From assembly GCF_003047265.1 (NCBI RefSeq), contig NZ_PZYY01000003.1, positions 372,001-436,000 on the forward strand: a stretch of DNA of 64,000 bases. The letters are read 5' to 3'. Shown piece after piece: positions 48,548 through 56,066 of the stretch. The notes below the pieces were generated by a model that was not told where the DNA came from, searched no databases, and worked only from the letters and a program-made list of their open reading frames with translations. The position numbers were made by a program, and so were the translations under genes. Every line of letters begins with the position of its first letter. The first letter of the stretch is position 1. This DNA comes from Nocardioides terrigena (GTDB taxonomy: Bacteria > Actinomycetota > Actinomycetes > Propionibacteriales > Nocardioidaceae).

Positions 48548-49463
48548 CGTCGGGCTCTCCCAGGTAGGCGGCAATGACCTTCGGGTTGCGGGCGACCTCG
48601 GCGGGCAGCCCGTCGGCGATCTTCTGGCCGAACTCGAGGACCACGATCCGGTCGGTGACCCCCATGACCAGCTTCATGTCGTGCTCGATGAGCAGCACCG
48701 TGTGGCCGAGGTCGCGGATGCGGCGGATGAGGCCCATGAGGTCCTCCTTCTCCGCCGGGTTGAAGCCGGCTGCCGGCTCGTCGAGGCAGAGCAGCTCGGG
48801 CTCGGTGGCCAACGCCCGCGCGATCTCCAGGCGTCGCTGGTAGCCGTACGGCAGGTTGCGGGACAGCTCGTGGGCCCGGTCGGCGATGCCCACGAAGCGC
48901 AGCAGCTCCATCGAGCGACGACGCCCGCCGCGCTCCTCGAGGGTGTGCCGGCTGATCCCGAAGATCTTGGCCATCTTGCGCCGGAACGGGTTCTCGGGCA
49001 GCTCGTCCTCGCTCGGACGGACGCGGTAGAGGCGGAACAGCGCGCCGAGCACGCTGGTCTTGTGCCTCGCGTCGCAGCCGACCATGACGTTCTCCAGCGC
49101 GGACAGCTCCGGGAAGAGCCGGATGTTCTGGAACGTGCGGGCGATGCCCATCTGGTTGATCTTGTGGGACTTGATCCCGGCGATCTCCGTGTCCTTGAAA
49201 CGGATGGTGCCGGACGTCGGCGTGTAGACGCCCGTCATCGCGTTGAAGCACGTCGTCTTGCCGGCGCCGTTGGGGCCGATGAGGCCCAGGATCTCGCCGC
49301 GGCGGATCTCGAAGTGCACGTCGTTGAGCGCGACGACGCCGCCGAAGCGCAAGGTCACGTGGTCCACCTCGAGCAGCACGCTGCCCTTCTCGCCCGACGT
49401 GTGGATCGTGATCTTGTCGTGGTCGGAGGTGTCCTTCAACACCGGTGTGGTCTGGTCAGACAT
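48537..49463 (-). CDS. livG: Branched-chain amino acid ABC transporter ATP-binding protein LivG
   Basis: 308 residues, about 50 longer than E. coli LivG. An N-terminal extension of about 28 residues precedes Walker A LIGPNGAGKTTCFNAMTG near residue 62. A charged insert (RLYRVRPSEDELPENPFRRKMAK) lies in the helical subdomain. The signature is LPYGYQRRLEIARALA, Walker B LLCLDEPAAGFNP and the switch His VLLIEHDMKLVM. It overlaps livM by 8 nt (ATGTCTGA). Confidence 0.95.
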   Translation of the reverse strand: MSDQTTPVLKDTSDHDKITIHTSGEKGSVLLEVDHVTLRFGGVVALNDVHFEIRRGEILGLIGPNGAGKTTCFNAMTGVYTPTSGTIRFKDTEIAGIKSHKINQMGIARTFQNIRLFPELSALENVMVGCDARHKTSVLGALFRLYRVRPSEDELPENPFRRKMAKIFGISRHTLEERGGRRRSMELLRFVGIADRAHELSRNLPYGYQRRLEIARALATEPELLCLDEPAAGFNPAEKEDLMGLIRRIRDLGHTVLLIEHDMKLVMGVTDRIVVLEFGQKIADGLPAEVARNPKVIAAYLGEPDDAA

Positions 49464-50595
49464 CAGTCGCCGCCTCCTCCGCCTCGTGCCTGCGATCCTC
49501 GAACTCTCGTGCTCTTCGCCTGCTCGGCACCAGGCCCTGCGGACGCAGGATCATCACCAGCACCAGCGCGACACCAAAGGCGAACGGTCGCCACTCCTGG
49601 AACTCCCGGAAACGCTCGGGCAGGTAGGTCAGCAGGAAGGCCCCGAGCAGCACGCCGTAGACGTTGCCGGACCCACCGATGACCACCATGGCCACGAAGA
49701 GGAAAGAGAGCTGGACCATGAACGCGTTGGGCTCGACGTACTGCTGCTTGCTGCCGAACAGGAGCCCCGCGATGCCACCGACTGCGGCACCGATGGCGAA
49801 GGCCCACAACTTGAACTTGAACGCTGCCACGCCCATGATCGCGGCCGCGTCCTCGTCCTCGCGGATGGCCAGCCATGCACGACCCACCCGGCTGCTCTCC
49901 AGCCGGAAGGCCAGGAAGACGACCACGATCAGGATGCACAGGGCCAGCCAGTACCAGCGCTCGGCGTCGACGGTGTTGAAGAAGGGACGGCCGTCGATCT
50001 CCGGGCCGGGCGGCACGGGCACGCCACTGATGCCGGTGGCACCGTTGGTGACGCCGTCCAGGTTGCGGGCCGTGATCCGGATGATCTCGCCGAAGCCCAG
50101 CGTCACGATGGCGAGGTAGTCGCCGCGCAGGCGCAGGGTCGGGGCACCGAGGATCACGCCGGCGGTGAGCGACATCGCGATGGCGATCGGGATGCACATC
50201 GCGAAGGGGACTGCCCACTCCTCGGAGAGGCCAAACCTGTTCTGGATGCTCTCCACGACCGGCGACGACGGCGACCCGAACAGGGCGATCGAGTAGGCGC
50301 CCAGGGCGTAGAAGCCGACGTAGCCCAGGTCGAGCAGGCCGGCGAAGCCGATCACCACGTTCAGTCCGACCGCGGCGATCATGTAGACGACCACGAGGAA
50401 CAGCACGCTGGCCCAGTCCGAGCCGCTCGAGCTGAGGTCGGTGCGGATGTAGGCGAACGGCAGGATGTTGAGGAACGGCAGGTAGAACGCAAAGGCGACC
50501 ACCAGCAGCAGCACCACCTTGCGCGCCCAGTTGGGGGCCGCGGCGATGCGGTCCCGCAGCTTGAGGCCACGGTAGGCGTCGAGGATCTGGCTCAT
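49456..50595 (-). CDS. livM: Branched-chain amino acid ABC transporter permease LivM
   Basis: 379 residues with about nine helices. The conserved permease stretches are GLNVVIGFAGLLDLGYVGFYALGAYSIALFG, APTLRLRGDYLAIVTLGFGEIIRI and GRAWLAIREDEDAAAIMGVAAFKFKLWAFAIGAAVGGIAG, the coupling-helix region. A charged tail (SRRRAREFEDRRHEAEEAATD) ends the protein. ATG 50595 overlaps the livH stop (ATGA). With LivH it forms the membrane channel. Confidence 0.95.
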   Translation of the reverse strand: MSQILDAYRGLKLRDRIAAAPNWARKVVLLLVVAFAFYLPFLNILPFAYIRTDLSSSGSDWASVLFLVVVYMIAAVGLNVVIGFAGLLDLGYVGFYALGAYSIALFGSPSSPVVESIQNRFGLSEEWAVPFAMCIPIAIAMSLTAGVILGAPTLRLRGDYLAIVTLGFGEIIRITARNLDGVTNGATGISGVPVPPGPEIDGRPFFNTVDAERWYWLALCILIVVVFLAFRLESSRVGRAWLAIREDEDAAAIMGVAAFKFKLWAFAIGAAVGGIAGLLFGSKQQYVEPNAFMVQLSFLFVAMVVIGGSGNVYGVLLGAFLLTYLPERFREFQEWRPFAFGVALVLVMILRPQGLVPSRRRAREFEDRRHEAEEAATDV

Positions 50596-51563
50596 GCGCG
50601 TGCCTTTCCGAGGGACTCGCCCAACAGGCCGGTCGGGCGGAACATCAGGACGACGACGAGGACGACGAAGGCCGTGACGTTGGCCCACTCCGAGCTCCAG
50701 ATCGTCGAGGCGTACACCTCGGCGATACCGAGCAGCAGACCACCCACGAGTGCGCCTCGCAGGTTGCCGATGCCACCGAGCACGGCGGCGGTGAACGCCT
50801 TGAGCCCGATGATGAAGCCGATGTCGAACTTCGTGATGTCGTACTGGATCGTGTAGAGCAGCGCCGCAACGCCGGCCATCGCGCCACCGAGGACGAAGAC
50901 CAGCATGATGACGCGGTTCTGGTTGACACCCATCAGCGAGGCGGTGTCGGGGTCCTGGGCGACGGCCCGGACGCCGCGACCGAGGCGGCTCTTGTTCACG
51001 AACGTGTCCAGCGCCATCATCATCGCGATCGCACCCACGATGATGATCACGCGGGTGTTGGTGATGGTGAGGTCGATGCCGGGGATGGTGAACAGCTCCT
51101 TGGTCTCGAGGACCGAGGGGATGTTGACCGTGACCCGGCCGAACGGCGGGCCGAAGAGCACCTCGAAGACCTGGCCGAAGAGCTCGACGAGCACCAACGA
51201 GCAGCCGATGCCGGTGATGAGGAAGATGAGGGGTGGCGCGCCCTTCTTGCGCAGGGGGCGGTAGGCGATCCGCTCCACCGCCAGCGCAGTGCCGGCCGAG
51301 GCGATCATCGCTGCCAGGAGCGCCAGGAGCGTGGCCCCGATGACGACGGGGAGGGTCTCACCCGTGGACACCCCGAGCACGGTGTAGACGCCGAGCACCG
51401 TCCAGGTGCCCACCATGAACACCTCGGAGTGGGCGAAGTTGATCAGCTTCATCACGCCGTACACCATCGTGTAGCCGAGCGCGACGAGCGCGTAGATAGA
51501 TCCGCGGGTGATGCCGTCGAGCGTGTGACGGTCGAGGCCGCTGAACAAGGCGTCGAAGTCCAC
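50592..51563 (-). CDS. livH: Branched-chain amino acid ABC transporter permease LivH
   Basis: 323 residues with about eight helices. LDGITRGSIYALVALGYTMVYGVMKLINFAHSEVFMVG is the classical LivH start, and RLGRGVRAVAQDPDTASLMGVNQNRVIMLVFVLGGAMAGVAALL is the coupling region. A periplasmic insertion near residues 115-150 (FGQVFEVLFGPPFGRVTVNIPSVLETKELF) is longer than in E. coli. It is separated from livK by 109 nt with a strong hairpin. Confidence 0.95.
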   Translation of the reverse strand: MDFDALFSGLDRHTLDGITRGSIYALVALGYTMVYGVMKLINFAHSEVFMVGTWTVLGVYTVLGVSTGETLPVVIGATLLALLAAMIASAGTALAVERIAYRPLRKKGAPPLIFLITGIGCSLVLVELFGQVFEVLFGPPFGRVTVNIPSVLETKELFTIPGIDLTITNTRVIIIVGAIAMMMALDTFVNKSRLGRGVRAVAQDPDTASLMGVNQNRVIMLVFVLGGAMAGVAALLYTIQYDITKFDIGFIIGLKAFTAAVLGGIGNLRGALVGGLLLGIAEVYASTIWSSEWANVTAFVVLVVVLMFRPTGLLGESLGKARA

Positions 51564-51608
51564 TCAGGGACCCCTCTCAGACTCATGCCCCGGTCGGGGC
51601 CAAGGATC

Positions 51609-51637
51609 GGGGGCGGCCGGTCATCCCGGCCGCCCCC
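51609..51637 (-). terminator. Intercistronic hairpin between livK and livH
   Basis: GGGGGCGGCCGG and CCGGCCGCCCCC form a perfect 12-bp stem with a 5-nt loop in the livK-livH gap. A partial terminator or 3' stabiliser here would give more binding protein than permease. Confidence 0.7.
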
Positions 51638-51672
51638 GCGGTGCTTGGTGCTACATGTGGGTCAGGCCCAGG

Positions 51673-52818
51673 TCACGGAGCGACCTCGACCTCCGGCACG
51701 AGCGTGCCACCCTCGTTCTTGTAGGCCCAGTAGGACACGTTCTCCTGCGGGACGTCGCCGTTCTCGTCGAAGGCGATCTCCTTGCTGAGGCCCTCGCCGG
51801 TGTAGCCGTCGACGAACGTCTCGACATCCTCGCGGGTGCGGGCGCCGTCGTCGAGAGCCGCCAGGAAGACGGTCATCGCGTCGAAGCCCTCGGCCGCGTA
51901 GGCGCCCGGCGCGCTGCCGAACTCCGCCTCGTAGTCGGCAGCGAAGGTGCTGTCCTCCTCGATGGGGGCGCAGGGGCACATCACGACCGCGCCCTCACCG
52001 GCGTCGCCGACCGCGTTGCCGAAGTCGGCACCGTAGAGACCGTCACCACCGACGAACGGGGCCTCGATGCCGGCGTCGCGCATCTGCTTGAGCAGCGGCG
52101 CGGCCTCGGCGATGTAGCCACCGTAGAAGACGGCGTCGGGAGCGGCGGACTCCATCTTGGAGATGGTGGGCGCGAAGTCGGTCTGGCCGACCTCGGTCTT
52201 GTCACGCTGGACCATCGAGTCGCCGAGGGTCTCCTCGACGCGGTCGGCCAGCGGCTCGCCGTACGCCTCGGAGTTGTCGACCACGAACACCTTGGAGGCG
52301 CCGAGCTCGTCGGTGAGGTACTTGGCGATCGCCGCACCCTGGTAGTCGTCGTAGGGGACGAGGCGGTGGAAGACCTCGACCTGGTCCTCCTGCGTGAGGT
52401 CGGTCGCGGTGGCCGACTGGCTCACCATCGTGACGCCGGCGTCGTTGTAGATGCTCTTGGTCGCGCGGGTCTCACCGGAGAACGCGCCACCGATGACACC
52501 GATGAAGGTGTCGTCGCCCGCGATCTGGGTCGCGACGGGGGTGGCCTTCGCGGGGTCACCCTCGGTGTCGAACTTCTCCAGAGTGACCTCGCACTCGTCG
52601 TTCTCCCACTGGTTCAGGGCCAGCTCGGCGCCGTCGACGGACGGGAGCACGATGCTCGCGTTGGCGCCGGAGAGGGCACCCATCACGCCGATCTTGAAGT
52701 TGCAGTCCTCACCGGAGGCGCTGCCGCCGTCATCGGTGTCGGTGGTGCCACAAGCGGATGCCGTGACGGTCAGGGCGAGTGCGAGTGCACCCAGCCCCAC
52801 TCGAGTGTTACGCCTCAA
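51673..52818 (-). CDS. livK: Branched-chain amino acid ABC transporter substrate-binding lipoprotein
   Basis: 381 residues. A lipoprotein signal peptide ends in TASAC (Cys 23) with a Thr/Asp/Ser-rich tether. The periplasmic-binding-protein type 1 fold follows: FKIGVMGALSGANASIVLPSVDGAELALNQW, AKATPVATQIAGDDTFIGVIGGAFSGETRATKSIY, VDNSEAYGEPLADRVEE and the final TGEGLSKEIAFDENGDV. It delivers branched-chain or related amino acids to LivHMGF. It is anchored to the membrane after Lgt modification. It is the first gene of the operon. Confidence 0.95.
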   Translation of the reverse strand: MRRNTRVGLGALALALTVTASACGTTDTDDGGSASGEDCNFKIGVMGALSGANASIVLPSVDGAELALNQWENDECEVTLEKFDTEGDPAKATPVATQIAGDDTFIGVIGGAFSGETRATKSIYNDAGVTMVSQSATATDLTQEDQVEVFHRLVPYDDYQGAAIAKYLTDELGASKVFVVDNSEAYGEPLADRVEETLGDSMVQRDKTEVGQTDFAPTISKMESAAPDAVFYGGYIAEAAPLLKQMRDAGIEAPFVGGDGLYGADFGNAVGDAGEGAVVMCPCAPIEEDSTFAADYEAEFGSAPGAYAAEGFDAMTVFLAALDDGARTREDVETFVDGYTGEGLSKEIAFDENGDVPQENVSYWAYKNEGGTLVPEVEVAP

Positions 52819-53010
52819 GGCCTTCTACCTCTCGTCAGGTCTCCGGCTCGACTACCGGGGACGCAGAGTTCATGGAGGAAGGCAACCCGCACACCGAGTC
52901 GACCGCGTCCCTCCGTCGCGGAAACGTACACCTCCGGGACCCGCCCTGTAAGCACCTTTGGATGCACACCCCGAAACATGACTAATCCGTTACCGAACCG
53001 TGCGCCCCGA

Positions 53011-53628
53011 TCAGGAGGGTGTCGCGCTCCCCGGGCCGTGCTCGACAACTCCTTCGGCGACCTGGCGCATCGACAGGCGAAGATCCATCGCGGTCTTCTG
53101 GATCCACCGGAAGGCGTCCGGCTCGGCGAGTCCCAGTTGCTCCTGGAGGACGGCCTTGGCGCGGTCGACCGCCTTGCGCGTGGCCAGCGACTCGGAGAGG
53201 TCCGCGACCTCCTTCTCGAGGACGGCCAGCTCACCGAAGCGACTCACGGCCATCTCGATCGCCGGCACCAGGTCGGTGCGGGAGAACGGCTTGACGAGGT
53301 ACGCCATCGCCCCGGCGTCGCGGGCCCGCTCGACGAGGTCGCGCTGGGAGAACGCCGTGAGGATCACGACCGGGGCGATGCGGGCGCCGGCGATGTGCTC
53401 GGCCGCAGCGATGCCGTCGAGGACCGGCATCTTGACGTCCGTGATCACCAGGTCGGGGCGCAGCCGCTCCGCCAGCTCGATGGCCTGCTGGCCGTCGGAG
53501 GCCTGGCCCACGACCTCGTAGCCCTCCTCTGCCAGCATCTCGGCGAGGTCCATGCGGATCAGCGCCTCGTCCTCGGCGATGACCACGCGGCGTACGGCGG
53601 GAGCGGAGTGGGTGTCGGGCTGCGTCAC
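53011..53628 (-). CDS. ANTAR-domain response regulator (PdtaR type)
   Basis: 205 residues from GTG 53628. The receiver domain (residues 12-130) has the acidic pair EDE at 19-21, phospho-acceptor Asp 64 in LVITDVKMPVLDG and Lys in YLVKPFSR. A coiled linker (ELAVLEKEVADLSESL) leads to the ANTAR RNA-binding domain (residues 145-197: RKAVDRAKAVLQEQLGLAEPDAFRWIQKTAMD). ANTAR proteins bind paired hairpins in mRNA leaders to prevent termination. It is the homologue of mycobacterial PdtaR, whose partner kinase PdtaS is encoded elsewhere; no kinase is in this window. TAGCCT 7 nt upstream gives a leaderless start. Confidence 0.93.
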   Translation of the reverse strand: MTQPDTHSAPAVRRVVIAEDEALIRMDLAEMLAEEGYEVVGQASDGQQAIELAERLRPDLVITDVKMPVLDGIAAAEHIAGARIAPVVILTAFSQRDLVERARDAGAMAYLVKPFSRTDLVPAIEMAVSRFGELAVLEKEVADLSESLATRKAVDRAKAVLQEQLGLAEPDAFRWIQKTAMDLRLSMRQVAEGVVEHGPGSATPS

Positions 53629-53635
53629 GGCCGCA

Positions 53636-53641
53636 AGGCTA
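53636..53641 (-). promoter_or_regulatory. -10 element TAGCCT of the ANTAR regulator gene (leaderless)
   Basis: TAGCCT then TGCGGCC (7 nt) then GTG 53628. The divergent tRNA gene begins only 27 nt further on, so the two promoters must overlap. Confidence 0.5.
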
Positions 53642-53667
53642 GTCCGATACGGTTTCCTCGCCGAACC

Positions 53668-53740
53668 GCCCCGGTACTCCAATGGCAGAGAGAGTGGTCT
53701 CAAACACCATCCAGTGTGAGTTCGAATCTCACCCGGGGCA
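53668..53740 (+). tRNA. tRNA-Leu(CAA), class I form with a 5-nt variable loop
   Basis: A full cloverleaf of 73 nt: 7-bp acceptor GCCCCGG/CCGGGGC, T8 A9, D arm CTC...GAG (3 bp, 10-nt loop with GG), anticodon stem GTGGT/ACCAT, loop CTCAAAC, variable loop CCAGT (5 nt), T arm GTGAG-TTCGAAT-CTCAC, and discriminator A. The anticodon at positions 34-36 is CAA, for Leu codon UUG. Bacterial leucine tRNAs normally have a long variable arm; this one does not. No CCA is encoded. TACGGT at 53648-53653 is a possible -10 element. Confidence 0.8.
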
Positions 53741-53778
53741 CAGCCACTGATGTCGGTGGCCGATGGCACGGTGCACCC

Positions 53779-54522
53779 ATGTACGACGCGCCGGTGCGGA
53801 TCGCCGCCCTCGAGATGGTGGCCGGCGGGGCGAGCCTGAGCGAGGTCGCTCGCGCCACGGGTGTCCACCGCTCGACCCTCCGGGCGTGGCGGGAGGCGGA
53901 CAGCGTCCTGCCGGTCGAGTGCTTCCGGTGCATCTTCTTGCACCCTGCCCGGGCCGACGCCTACTCCGCACTGCTCGGCTACTACCTGGGCGACGGGTGC
54001 GTCTCGACCTTCCGGAGCCACACCACGTTGAGGGTCTCGTGCGACGCCACGCTCTTGGGGATCATCGCGGACGTTTCCCGCGTCGTCGGAGCCCTGCACC
54101 CGTCGGGCGGCGTCTTCCACGTCGCGGCTCCCGGCGTCGTCGTGGTGTCGACGAACTGGAAGCACTGGCCGTGCCTGTTCCCCCAGCACGGCCCGGGACG
54201 CAAGCACGATCGCCCCATCGTCCTCGAGGACTGGCAGCGGGACGTCGTCATCGCGCACCCGGCCGACTTCCTGCGCGGGCTCTTCCACTCCGACGGCTGC
54301 CGGACCAACAACTGGGCCACCCGGATGGTGGGTGGCGAGAAGCGGCGCTACGACTATCCCCGCTGGCAGTTCACGAACCACTCCGACGACGTCAGCGCTC
54401 TGTGCTGCTGGGCGCTCGACCTGATCGACGTCCCGTGGCGCCGGTCCCGCCGCTGGGTGGTGTCGGTGTCACGGCGCGAGGCCGTGGCCCGGCTCGACGA
54501 GCTGATCGGCCCCAAGACCTGA
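53779..54522 (+). CDS. Helix-turn-helix plus LAGLIDADG-fold protein (homing-endonuclease-like)
   Basis: 247 residues. Residues 7-38 form a helix-turn-helix of transposase/resolvase type (ALEMVAGGASLSEVARATGV, then HRSTLRAWR). A CFRC pair (48-51) follows. Two LAGLIDADG-like helices are visible: LLGYYLGDG (65-73) and FLRGLFHSDG (about 164-173), each ending in the metal-binding Asp. Between them lie KHWPCLFPQHGPGRKH and EDWQRDVVIAHP, and the protein ends RREAVARLDELIGPK. This is the plan of single-chain LAGLIDADG endonucleases, but the gene is free-standing, in no intron or intein. It starts 38 nt after the tRNA on the same strand. Similar proteins occur in Streptomyces, usually annotated only as helix-turn-helix proteins. 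No good ribosome site is seen. Confidence 0.82.
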   Translation: MYDAPVRIAALEMVAGGASLSEVARATGVHRSTLRAWREADSVLPVECFRCIFLHPARADAYSALLGYYLGDGCVSTFRSHTTLRVSCDATLLGIIADVSRVVGALHPSGGVFHVAAPGVVVVSTNWKHWPCLFPQHGPGRKHDRPIVLEDWQRDVVIAHPADFLRGLFHSDGCRTNNWATRMVGGEKRRYDYPRWQFTNHSDDVSALCCWALDLIDVPWRRSRRWVVSVSRREAVARLDELIGPKT

Positions 54523-54550
54523 CCACCGCGTCAGCGGGAGGAGAGGACGA

Positions 54551-55999
54551 TCAGCGAGGGCGTCGGTACGCCGGGGCGACCCCGTTGATCGCGTCGCCCA
54601 TCCGGTGGATGCGGAGCGCGTTGGTGGAGCCGGGGATGCCGGGGGGCGAGCCGGCGATGATGACCACGAGGTCACCCTCGTCGACGCGACCGATGTGCAG
54701 CAGCGCCTCGTCGACCTGGCGCACCATCTCGTCGGTGTGCTCGACCTCGGCCCCCTGGAAGGTCTCGACCCCCCAGGTCAGCGCCAGCTGTGAGCGCGTG
54801 CGCGCCTGCGGGGTGAACGCGAGCACCGGGATCGGGCCGCGGTAGCGCGACAGGCGCTTGGCCGAGTCCCCGCTGACGGTGAAGGCGACGAGGAACTTGG
54901 CACCCACCGCCTCGGCGACCTCGGCGGCCGCCTTGGCGATGATCCCGCCGCGGGTGTGCGGCTGCCAGTCGATCGAGCGCATGTGGTGCAGGCCGTGGTC
55001 CTCGGTGGACTCGATGATCCGCGCCATCGTCTGGACGGCGGTGATGGGGTGCTCCCCCACGCTCGTCTCGCCGGACAGCATCACGGCGTCGGCACCGTCG
55101 AGCACCGCGTTGGCTACGTCGCTGGCCTCGGCGCGGGTCGGGGCGGGCGAGCCGATCATCGACTCGAGCATCTGGGTGGCCACGATGACGGGCTTGGCGT
55201 TGCGACGGGCCTTCTCGATGATCCGCTTCTGGTGGATCGGCACGTCCTCGAGCGGGCACTCCACGCCGAGGTCGCCGCGGGCGACCATCAGGCCGTCGAA
55301 GGCGTCGACGATCTCGTCGATGTTGTCGATCGCCTGCGGCTTCTCGATCTTGGCGATGACGGGGATGACGATCCCCTCCTCGCGCATCACCTTGCGGACG
55401 TCCTCGGCGTCGGCGGCACTGCGCACGAAGCTGAGGGCGATGAAGTCCACGCCGAGGTGCAGCGCCCAGCGCAGGTCCTCGGTGTCCTTCTCCGAGAGCG
55501 CAGGGACGGACACGGCGACACCCGGGAGGTTGATGCCCTTGTTGTTGCTCGCCTTGCCCCCGACGACCACCTCGGTGACCACGTCGGTCTCGGTGACGTC
55601 GACGACCCGCAGCCGGAGCTTGCCGTCGTCGATCAGGACGGGGTCGCCGACCTTCACGTCGCCCGGCAGCCCCTTGTACGTCGTCCCGCACACGTCGACG
55701 TCACCCGGCACGTCGCGCGTGGTGATGGTGAACGTCGCGCCGCGCTTGAGCTTGACCGGGCCGTCGGCGAAGGTCGCCAGCCGGATCTTGGGCCCCTGCA
55801 GGTCGGCGAAGATGCCGACCCCGTGGCCCGACTCGTCGCTCGCACGACGCACCAGCGTGTAGACGGCCTCGTGATCGGCGTACGCCCCGTGGCTCATGTT
55901 GAGGCGGGCCACGTCCATGCCCGCGTCGACGAGTTCACGGACACGCTCGGGGGTGGACACCGCAGGGCCGAGGGTGCAGACGATCTTTGCTCTACGCAC
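54551..55999 (-). CDS. pyk: Pyruvate kinase
   Basis: 482 residues. N-terminal RRAKIVCTLGPAVSTPERV, the active-site segment VIAKIEKPQAIDNIDEIVDAFDGLMVARGDLGVECP (Lys, Glu and Asp ligands of Mg) and KPVIVATQMLESMIGSPAPTRAEASDVANAVLDGADAVMLSGETSVG are all present, with the B domain at about 70-165 and the C-terminal allosteric domain at about 340-482. It converts phosphoenolpyruvate and ADP to pyruvate and ATP. GTG 55999 is leaderless (TAGGGT 6 nt upstream), with an inverted repeat just above the promoter. Confidence 0.97.
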   Translation of the reverse strand: MRRAKIVCTLGPAVSTPERVRELVDAGMDVARLNMSHGAYADHEAVYTLVRRASDESGHGVGIFADLQGPKIRLATFADGPVKLKRGATFTITTRDVPGDVDVCGTTYKGLPGDVKVGDPVLIDDGKLRLRVVDVTETDVVTEVVVGGKASNNKGINLPGVAVSVPALSEKDTEDLRWALHLGVDFIALSFVRSAADAEDVRKVMREEGIVIPVIAKIEKPQAIDNIDEIVDAFDGLMVARGDLGVECPLEDVPIHQKRIIEKARRNAKPVIVATQMLESMIGSPAPTRAEASDVANAVLDGADAVMLSGETSVGEHPITAVQTMARIIESTEDHGLHHMRSIDWQPHTRGGIIAKAAAEVAEAVGAKFLVAFTVSGDSAKRLSRYRGPIPVLAFTPQARTRSQLALTWGVETFQGAEVEHTDEMVRQVDEALLHIGRVDEGDLVVIIAGSPPGIPGSTNALRIHRMGDAINGVAPAYRRPR

Positions 56000-56005
56000 A
56001 CCTCG

Positions 56006-56011
56006 ACCCTA
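56006..56011 (-). promoter_or_regulatory. -10 element TAGGGT of pyk (leaderless)
   Basis: TAGGGT then CGAGGT (6 nt) then GTG 55999. Confidence 0.5.
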
Positions 56012-56013
56012 GC

Positions 56014-56038
56014 GGATCTTTGATCGATCCAAAGGTCC
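56014..56038. promoter_or_regulatory. Inverted repeat upstream of the pyk promoter
   Basis: The arms GGATCTTTG and CAAAGGTCC (8 of 9 positions symmetric) are separated by ATCGATC. It occupies the -12 to -40 region of the pyk promoter, a likely operator position. Confidence 0.45.
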
Positions 56039-56066
56039 CTGTCCGGTGAATGTCGGACGACCGCCG

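Noticed and set aside
52819..53010. Short plus-strand frame in the livK/ANTAR gap
   Set aside because: It has no ribosome site and no codon bias, and part of it overlaps the livK start. The gap is better explained as the livK promoter region.
51655..53778. N-terminal extension that would fuse the LAGLIDADG gene to 700 upstream codons
   Set aside because: The extension is antisense to livK and the ANTAR gene and reads through the tRNA. The recognised domain begins at ATG 53779.
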